Shown: positions 59,224-64,000 of the stretch, one piece after another
Numbering within the stretch: the stretch's first letter is position 1
Layout: each line of letters opens with the position of its first letter
Origin: Mesorhizobium sp. M1C.F.Ca.ET.210.01.1.1
GTDB lineage: Bacteria; Pseudomonadota; Alphaproteobacteria; Rhizobiales; Rhizobiaceae
Assembly: GCF_004791585.1 (NCBI RefSeq)
Contig: NZ_SRUU01000003.1
Span: 62,690 to 126,689, forward strand
Length of the DNA: 64,000 bases
Reading direction: 5' to 3'
The notes under the pieces: generated by a model
The model's input: only the letters and a program-made list of their open reading frames with translations
The model's database searches: none
What the model was told of the DNA's origin: nothing
Position numbers and translations under genes: made by a program

Positions 59224-60672
59224 TTGACCAATGAAAACCAAGCGGAACCGAACGGTTTCGCAGCCCTTGGAATAACCGGCGCGCTGCTCAAGGCCGCCAA
59301 TGCCGCGGGCTTCACCGATCCGAAGCCGATCCAGGCGCACGCGATCCCTCCGCAGCTCGAAGGCCGCGACATTTTCGGCATCGCGCAGACCGGCTCGGGC
59401 AAGACGGCCGCCTTCGCGCTGCCGATCCTGTCGAAGATCATCGGGCTCGGCACCAAGCGCAGGCCGAAGACTGCGCGCGCCCTGATCCTGGCGCCGACGC
59501 GCGAGCTTGCCGTGCAGATCGAGGACACGATCAAGCTGCTCGCCAAAGGCGCACACATCTCGACCGCGCTCGTGCTGGGCGGCGTGTCGCGCTACAGCCA
59601 GGTGAAGAAGATCGGCCCCGGCGTCGACATCCTGATCGCCACGCCCGGCCGGCTGACCGACCTGGTGCGCGAGGGCGATCTCATCCTTGCCGACACCAAA
59701 TGGCTGGTGCTCGACGAGGGCGACCGCATGCTCGACATGGGCTTCATCAACGACGTCAAGCGCATCGCCAAGGCAACCGCACCCGACCGCCAGACCGCGC
59801 TGTTCTCGGCCACCATGCCGAACGAGATCGCCGAGCTCGCCAAGGGCCTGCTGAAGGACCCGGTTCGCATCGAGGTTTCGCCGCAGAGCACGACGGCAGC
59901 CGAGATCGTGCAGAGCGTGGTGCTCGCGCGTACCAAGCAGAAGCGTCAGGTGCTGTCCAAGATGCTGGCCGATGAGATGATGCGCTCGGTGATCGTGTTC
60001 TCGCGCACCAAGCATGGCGCCGACCGGGTCACCAAGGACCTTGCCCGCGACGGTTTCAACGCCGCGGTCATCCACGGCAACAAGTCGCAGAACGCCCGCC
60101 AGAAGGCGCTTAACGATTTCCGCGACGGCTCGGTGCGCATCCTGGTGGCGACCGATATCGCCGCGCGCGGGATCGACGTGCCCGGCATCAGCCATGTCGT
60201 GAATTTCGACCTGCCGGACGAGGCGGAAAGCTATGTCCACCGCATCGGCCGCACCGGCCGCAACGGCAGGGACGGCATCGCGATCACGCTTTGCGATCCG
60301 TCGGAGAACGGCAAGCTGAGGCAGGTCGAGCGCATCATCCGCATGAAGCTTCCTGTCATCGCCGATCATCTCGGCAGCCCCGACCCGCAGCGTGATCCGA
60401 AGGAAAAGACCGAGCGTCATTTCGAGCCGGCCAACGACCGCGAGCATCACGGCGGACGCCGCGACGGCCGTCGTCCCGGCAGCGGCAACAACGGCAAGAA
60501 GCGTTTCGGTGGCAAGCCTGGTGGTGAGCGCCAATTCGCGCCGAAGCCGCAAGGCGACCGTCCGGCGGGCGCCAAGCCGAATGGAGAGCGCAAGCCTGAC
60601 GGCTTCAAGCGCTTCAAGGGCAACAACAAGCGCCGCTTCGGCGGCAAGCGACCAGCGAACCGCGCCGCCTGA
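59224..60672 (+). CDS. DEAD-box RNA helicase of RhlE type with a DEGD motif II
   Basis: A 482-residue ATP-dependent RNA helicase. The Q motif precedes AQTGSGKT (54-61); PTRELAVQ (91-98), SAT (195-197), RGIDVPG and HRIGRTGR are all present. Motif II, normally DEAD, reads DEGD (164-167). The C-terminal ~90 residues are Gly/Arg/Lys/Pro-rich, as in RhlE tails that bind RNA. The start is a TTG at 59224 after GAAAGAAGA. Related genes act in ribosome assembly and cold response. Confidence 0.92.
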   Translation: MTNENQAEPNGFAALGITGALLKAANAAGFTDPKPIQAHAIPPQLEGRDIFGIAQTGSGKTAAFALPILSKIIGLGTKRRPKTARALILAPTRELAVQIEDTIKLLAKGAHISTALVLGGVSRYSQVKKIGPGVDILIATPGRLTDLVREGDLILADTKWLVLDEGDRMLDMGFINDVKRIAKATAPDRQTALFSATMPNEIAELAKGLLKDPVRIEVSPQSTTAAEIVQSVVLARTKQKRQVLSKMLADEMMRSVIVFSRTKHGADRVTKDLARDGFNAAVIHGNKSQNARQKALNDFRDGSVRILVATDIAARGIDVPGISHVVNFDLPDEAESYVHRIGRTGRNGRDGIAITLCDPSENGKLRQVERIIRMKLPVIADHLGSPDPQRDPKEKTERHFEPANDREHHGGRRDGRRPGSGNNGKKRFGGKPGGERQFAPKPQGDRPAGAKPNGERKPDGFKRFKGNNKRRFGGKRPANRAA

Positions 60673-60713
60673 GCCGGGTTAAACGCCCGCTCGTCATCAA
60701 AGACCCGTTTGGG

Positions 60714-60747
60714 AAAAGCGGCCGGAGCATTGCTCCGGCCGCTTTTT
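60714..60747. terminator. Bidirectional terminator between the helicase and hydrolase genes
   Basis: AAAAGCGGCCGGAGC (60714-60728) and GCTCCGGCCGCTTTTT (60732-60747) form a perfect stem with A-run and T-run on opposite sides. It can serve the plus-strand helicase and the minus-strand hydrolase gene. Confidence 0.92.
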
Positions 60748-60755
60748 CATTTGAG

Positions 60756-61730
60756 CTACTGCATCAGTGCCTTCACCCACACCACGATACGCTGGGTGAG
60801 AAAGGCCGTCGTCTGCGGCGACAGCACATCGCCGGCGATGACGTGGTTGTCCTGGTCGCCGGTGTCGTCGACCGGCACCAGCTCGTGCGCACCGCCCCAG
60901 CGGCCGGCGATCTCGCGCGTGCGGTCCGGCCGCACCACCTTGTCGGCGTCCGAGAAGATGAACAGGGCAGGGACCGTCGCCTTCTCGACCGGGGCGCCAT
61001 AGGCGAGTTCGGTGAGCGCGGCCATAGGCAAGGTCGCCGCCATCGGATATTTGGTGGTCCAGAATTTTTCGTGCAGCGCGTTGCGCGCCGGAAAGCTCCG
61101 CTCCCTGCCGCCGACGATCTCGGCGATCTCTCTGCCCCACGGCATGGTCAGCAACTCGGCGCCGGACGCCTTGACGCCGAAATTCGGCGAGATGAATGCG
61201 ATCGCGGCGACATCGTCGGAGGCGCCCAGCTGAGTCGCGGCCCATGCCGCCAGCGAGCCGCCTGTCGAGGTGGCGATGACGATCACCTTATTGCCGATCG
61301 CACGGCCGATTGCCAGCGCCTCTTCATAGTCGTTGATCCAGGCATTGACGCTGCCTTCGGCCATGGCCGCGCCGTCCTGCCCGTGGCCGGTCAGGCGGGT
61401 GTAGAAGAGGTTGGCGCCGAGCTCGTCGGCGACATCGTCCGGCAGCGGGCGGACCTCGCCCTTGGAGGCCGAAAAGCCGTGGATGTAGACGATCGCAAGC
61501 TTCGTCTTGTCGCGAATCATCGGGTTCGCCCAGATGATCTCCTTGTCCAGCCCGTCGCGGATGTTGGGCACCGCCGCTTCTTCGCGCGCCAGATAGGCCT
61601 GCGGATCGTCGCCGATGACCGAAGGATCGAAATGGATCGTCGTGTCGACCGTCACGCGCGGACCGAGAAAGAAACCAGTGACCAGGAAGAGGGCGAGACC
61701 CAGCACCGCAAGCACGATCCTTCGCCCCAT
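60756..61730 (-). CDS. Alpha/beta hydrolase with an N-terminal membrane anchor
   Basis: A 324-residue protein with a hydrophobic segment (IVLAVLGLALFLVTGFFLGP) that is a signal anchor. The hydrolase fold shows AIVYIHGFSASKGE and RLTGHGQDG. The nucleophile is probably Ser155, in ATSTGG rather than the usual GxSxG. Asp261/263 (FSDADKVV) and His296 (GDQDNHVI) complete the triad. The ATG at 61730 is preferred to the TTG at 61742 because GGAG lies just upstream. The substrate is unknown. Confidence 0.82.
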   Translation of the reverse strand: MGRRIVLAVLGLALFLVTGFFLGPRVTVDTTIHFDPSVIGDDPQAYLAREEAAVPNIRDGLDKEIIWANPMIRDKTKLAIVYIHGFSASKGEVRPLPDDVADELGANLFYTRLTGHGQDGAAMAEGSVNAWINDYEEALAIGRAIGNKVIVIATSTGGSLAAWAATQLGASDDVAAIAFISPNFGVKASGAELLTMPWGREIAEIVGGRERSFPARNALHEKFWTTKYPMAATLPMAALTELAYGAPVEKATVPALFIFSDADKVVRPDRTREIAGRWGGAHELVPVDDTGDQDNHVIAGDVLSPQTTAFLTQRIVVWVKALMQ

Positions 61731-61760
61731 CGCCGACTCCAAGCAACAATTCTCAACCTA

Positions 61761-61809
61761 ATGCATGTCGCGCAAAAGTGTGCAGCGGTTTTGCGAAAAC
61801 GACATGCAT
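61761..61809. repeat. Palindromic intergenic element with ATGCATGTCG ends
   Basis: ATGCATGTCG at 61761 is mirrored by CGACATGCAT ending at 61809; the core is CAAAAGTGTGCAGCGGTTTTG. The core resembles that of the three repeats at 44659, so they may be one family. It lies upstream of the hydrolase gene. Confidence 0.75.
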
Positions 61810-61823
61810 AAAAACAAAGACAT

Positions 61824-61863
61824 AAAGCGCGTCGCCTGAACCCATTTCAGCGCGACGCGCTTT
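61824..61863. repeat. Stem-loop AAAGCGCGTCGC, probable SDR terminator or repeat
   Basis: AAAGCGCGTCGC (61824-61835) pairs with GCGACGCGCTTT (61852-61863) around TTCAGG-like loop sequence. It lies 43 bases past the end of the SDR gene on the minus strand, where a terminator is expected. It is also a type of palindrome often scattered in rhizobial genomes. Confidence 0.65.
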
Positions 61864-61905
61864 TATGGCCGCATCCGCCGGCAGGCAATCGCGGGTTTCG
61901 CTGGC

Positions 61906-62754
61906 CTATTTCGCCTTTTCCGATGACGGGCCCGTCTCGCCCGGTATCTTGCGATCGAAAAACAGCGGCCGAGCCTTCCAACTGGTCGTCAGGCTGATGA
62001 CCAGGCGGCCGATCGGACGCGGCAACAGCCCAAGCAGCTTCAAGGGCCAGCTTATGTGGTAGGGGAAGGTGACTTCGAAGCCGCCCTTCCTGATGCCGCG
62101 CGCCATGCGACGCGACGCGCGTTGCACAGGCATCAGGCTTGGCATCGGCAGCGTGTTCTTTTCCGTCAGCGGGGTGTCGACGAAGCCCGGGTTGATCACC
62201 TGGATGCGGATATTCATCTTGTCGAAGTCGTATTTCAGCGATTCCGCCAGGATGTTGATCGCCGCCTTGGTGCCGCCATAGGCCGCGGTCGTCGGCCAGC
62301 CGGAATAGGCCGTGACCGATCCGACCAGGACGACATGCCCGCGCCCTCGTGTGCGCATATAGTCGACCACGGGCACAAGGCCGTTGACGATGCCGAAATA
62401 ATTGACGGCGAAGGAGCGGTGAAAATCACGCACCACCAGATGCTCGCCGGGGGTGGCGATGTAGTTGCCGGCGTTGAAGACGGCGAGCACGATCGGACCC
62501 ATGTCCTTCTCGATCGCCGCGACCGTCCGCGCCATCCCGTCTTCGTCGGTCACATCGCAGGGAAAGGACTTCACATGGCCGGCCATCTGCGCCGTCTCGA
62601 CCAGCAGCGTGTCGGCCGGGTCGCTCGGCAGCGCCGTCACCGCGACAGCATAGCCCTGCCTTGCGAGATCCTTGGCCAGCGCCCGGCCAAGGCCGCTGCT
62701 GCCACCTGTGATCCAGACGACACCGTCTTTCGGGTTGGCCCGGTAGAGCGCCAT
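61906..62754 (-). CDS. Short-chain dehydrogenase/reductase
   Basis: A 282-residue NAD(P)-dependent oxidoreductase. WITGGSSGLGRALAKDLARQ is the nucleotide-binding TGxxxGxG motif, AVFNAGNY the NNAG equivalent, and Ser (LVGSVTAYSG) with the YGGTK Tyr/Lys pair the catalytic site. NPGFVDTPLTEKNTLPMP fits a classical SDR. The C-terminal region (FPYHISWPLKLLGLLPRPIG) is more hydrophobic than usual and may touch the membrane. The ATG at 62754 is preferred over the longer open frame. Confidence 0.88.
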   Translation of the reverse strand: MALYRANPKDGVVWITGGSSGLGRALAKDLARQGYAVAVTALPSDPADTLLVETAQMAGHVKSFPCDVTDEDGMARTVAAIEKDMGPIVLAVFNAGNYIATPGEHLVVRDFHRSFAVNYFGIVNGLVPVVDYMRTRGRGHVVLVGSVTAYSGWPTTAAYGGTKAAINILAESLKYDFDKMNIRIQVINPGFVDTPLTEKNTLPMPSLMPVQRASRRMARGIRKGGFEVTFPYHISWPLKLLGLLPRPIGRLVISLTTSWKARPLFFDRKIPGETGPSSEKAK

Positions 62755-62973
62755 TGAAAGCCCTGCGAATGTTTCCGCCGCGCTGGCCGATCGGACCCGC
62801 GGCGCTAGTGCTCTAGCGGTGAAGAAATCGGATGAAAAGAGCGCTTTTGGGCGCATCGTCGAAATGATTGGCTGCGTTGCAGCGTCCGCAATGCGACTGG
62901 ACCAGATAAAATCTTGCCTTGAAACCGCGGCTTCCGGTTTCTAGGGTCTCGCCGCACGCATAAAGGAATCCTC

Positions 62974-64000
62974 ATGCCTCGTAATGTGATCGAAGCGATC
63001 GGCAACACCCCCTTGATCCGGCTCAACAAGGCTTCGGACGCGACCGGCTGCGAGATCCTGGGCAAGGCCGAATTCATGAATCCGGGGCAATCGGTCAAGG
63101 ACCGGGCCGGCCTCTTCATCATCAGGGATGCCGAGCAGCGCGGACTTTTGAAACCTGGCGGGGTCATCGTCGAAGGGACCGCCGGCAACACCGGCATCGG
63201 CCTGACGCTGGTCGCCAAGGCGCTCGGCTACCGGACAGTGATCGTCATCCCCGACACACAGAGTCAGGAGAAGAAGGACACGATCAAGATCCTGGGCGCC
63301 GAACTGATCGAAGTACCGGCCGTGCCCTACAAGAATCCCAACAACTATGTGAAGCTGTCGGGGCGGCTCGCCGAGCAGCTGGCGCGGTCGGAGCCGAACG
63401 GCGCGATCTGGGCCAACCAGTTCGACAATGTCGCCAACCGCGACGGTCATATCCGCTCGACGGCCGAGGAAATCTGGAACCAGACCGGCGGCCGGGTCGA
63501 CGGCTTCGTGTCGGCCGTGGGCTCCGGCGGCACGCTCGCCGGCGTTGCGATCGGGCTCAAGGCCAAGAGCAAGGCCGTCAAGATCGCGCTTGCCGATCCG
63601 CTCGGCGCCGCCCTCTACCGCTTCTACACCAGAGGCGAGCTCAAGGCCGAGGGCAGCTCGATCACCGAAGGCATCGGCCAAGGCCGCATCACCGCCAATC
63701 TCGAGGGGTTCACGCCGGACTTCTCCTACCAGATCCCGGACGAGGAGGCGTTGCCGATCATCTTCGACCTGATCCAGGAGGAGGGGCTCTGCGTCGGCGG
63801 CTCGACCGGCATCAACATCGCCGGCGCCATCCGGCTTGCGCGCGAGCTCGGCCCCGGCCATACCATCGTGACAATCCTCGCCGACTACGGCACTCGCTAC
63901 CAGTCGAAGTTGTTCAATCCAGAATTCCTGCGCGGCAAGAACCTGCCGGTGCCGGGCTGGATGGAAGAGAAAGCCGACATCTCGGTGCCGTTCGAAAAGG
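62974..64000 (+). CDS. cysK: Cysteine synthase A (partial, runs off the window)
   Basis: PLP-dependent O-acetylserine sulfhydrylase, the last step of cysteine synthesis. 342 codons are visible with no stop, which is close to the usual full length. IGNTPLIRLNKAS leads the chain; Lys42 in GQSVKDRAG binds PLP, EGTAGNTGIGL is the phosphate/substrate loop, and SAVGSGGTLAGVA follows. The ATG at 62974 follows AAAGGAATCCTC. A cystathionine beta-synthase-like activity cannot be fully excluded. Confidence 0.88.
   Translation, partial: MPRNVIEAIGNTPLIRLNKASDATGCEILGKAEFMNPGQSVKDRAGLFIIRDAEQRGLLKPGGVIVEGTAGNTGIGLTLVAKALGYRTVIVIPDTQSQEKKDTIKILGAELIEVPAVPYKNPNNYVKLSGRLAEQLARSEPNGAIWANQFDNVANRDGHIRSTAEEIWNQTGGRVDGFVSAVGSGGTLAGVAIGLKAKSKAVKIALADPLGAALYRFYTRGELKAEGSSITEGIGQGRITANLEGFTPDFSYQIPDEEALPIIFDLIQEEGLCVGGSTGINIAGAIRLARELGPGHTIVTILADYGTRYQSKLFNPEFLRGKNLPVPGWMEEKADISVPFEK

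Noticed and set aside
58132..60552. An 806-codon minus-strand frame spanning the helicase gene and part of pccB
   Set aside because: The part opposite the helicase is an antisense shadow, and the part over pccB is in a different frame from the real protein.

Overview
The window looks like a chromosomal segment of an alphaproteobacterium of the order Rhizobiales, most likely Mesorhizobium or a close relative. The base composition is G+C rich. The ribosomal proteins are of alphaproteobacterial type. Other lineage markers are two identical tuf genes, a glnII gene with a divergent small gstI-like gene beside a separate glnB-glnA pair, an ATP12-type F1 assembly chaperone, and palindromic intergenic repeats typical of rhizobia. 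The genus is an inference from gene content; no 16S rRNA gene is present.

Region 1 (1-18,400) is the tuf / secE-nusG / rplKAJL-rpoBC region. The first tuf ends at a strong terminator. It is followed by a secreted protein with two ClpP-like domains and a group II truncated hemoglobin, then tRNA-Trp, secE, nusG, rplK, rplA, a long rplJ leader, rplJ, rplL, an attenuator-like intergenic region, rpoB and rpoC. After the rpoC terminator lie a frameshifted O-methyltransferase pseudogene and two minus-strand genes, a Gfo/Idh/MocA dehydrogenase and a small unknown. These separate rpoC from the str operon.

Region 2 (18,500-37,850) is the fused str, S10, spc and alpha operons: rpsL, rpsG, fusA, tuf, rpsJ, rplCDWB, rpsS, rplV, rpsC, rplP, rpmC, rpsQ, rplNXE, rpsNH, rplFR, rpsE, rpmD, rplO, secY, adk, rpsM, rpsK, rpoA, rplQ, all on the plus strand and closed by a terminator. 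rpmJ and rpsD are not in the cluster. Several intergenic gaps carry strong hairpins: tuf-rpsJ, rplF-rplR, rplO-secY and, most strikingly, a ~100-nt imperfect inverted repeat between rpsM and rpsK.

Region 3 (37,900-47,000) holds a DegP-like periplasmic protease, rarA, an aspartyl/asparaginyl beta-hydroxylase-like protein, an RluA-family pseudouridine synthase, an EamA transporter, the ATP12 chaperone, three 58-bp-spaced palindromic repeats and an MHS-type MFS transporter with a large soluble insertion.

Region 4 (47,000-52,500) is a nitrogen-assimilation block. gstI faces away from glnII, and glnII has a near-consensus sigma-54 promoter. A convergent glnB-glnA operon has a sigma-54-like site of its own. 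Beyond it lies the metabolite-repair gene nnr.

Region 5 (52,450-64,000) is mixed: a secreted cysteine-rich protein with one CxxCH motif, a GT9 glycosyltransferase and a DUF6165 gene, an M48-type membrane peptidase behind pccB, a DEAD-box helicase whose motif II reads DEGD, an alpha/beta hydrolase, an SDR oxidoreductase, and a cysteine synthase gene that runs off the end.

No CRISPR array, prophage, insertion sequence or clearly new multi-gene system was found. The most interesting points are the protease / pseudo-protease tandem, the hairpins embedded in essential operons, the gstI-glnII control region, the 667-residue CxxCH protein and the hydroxylase-like protein.
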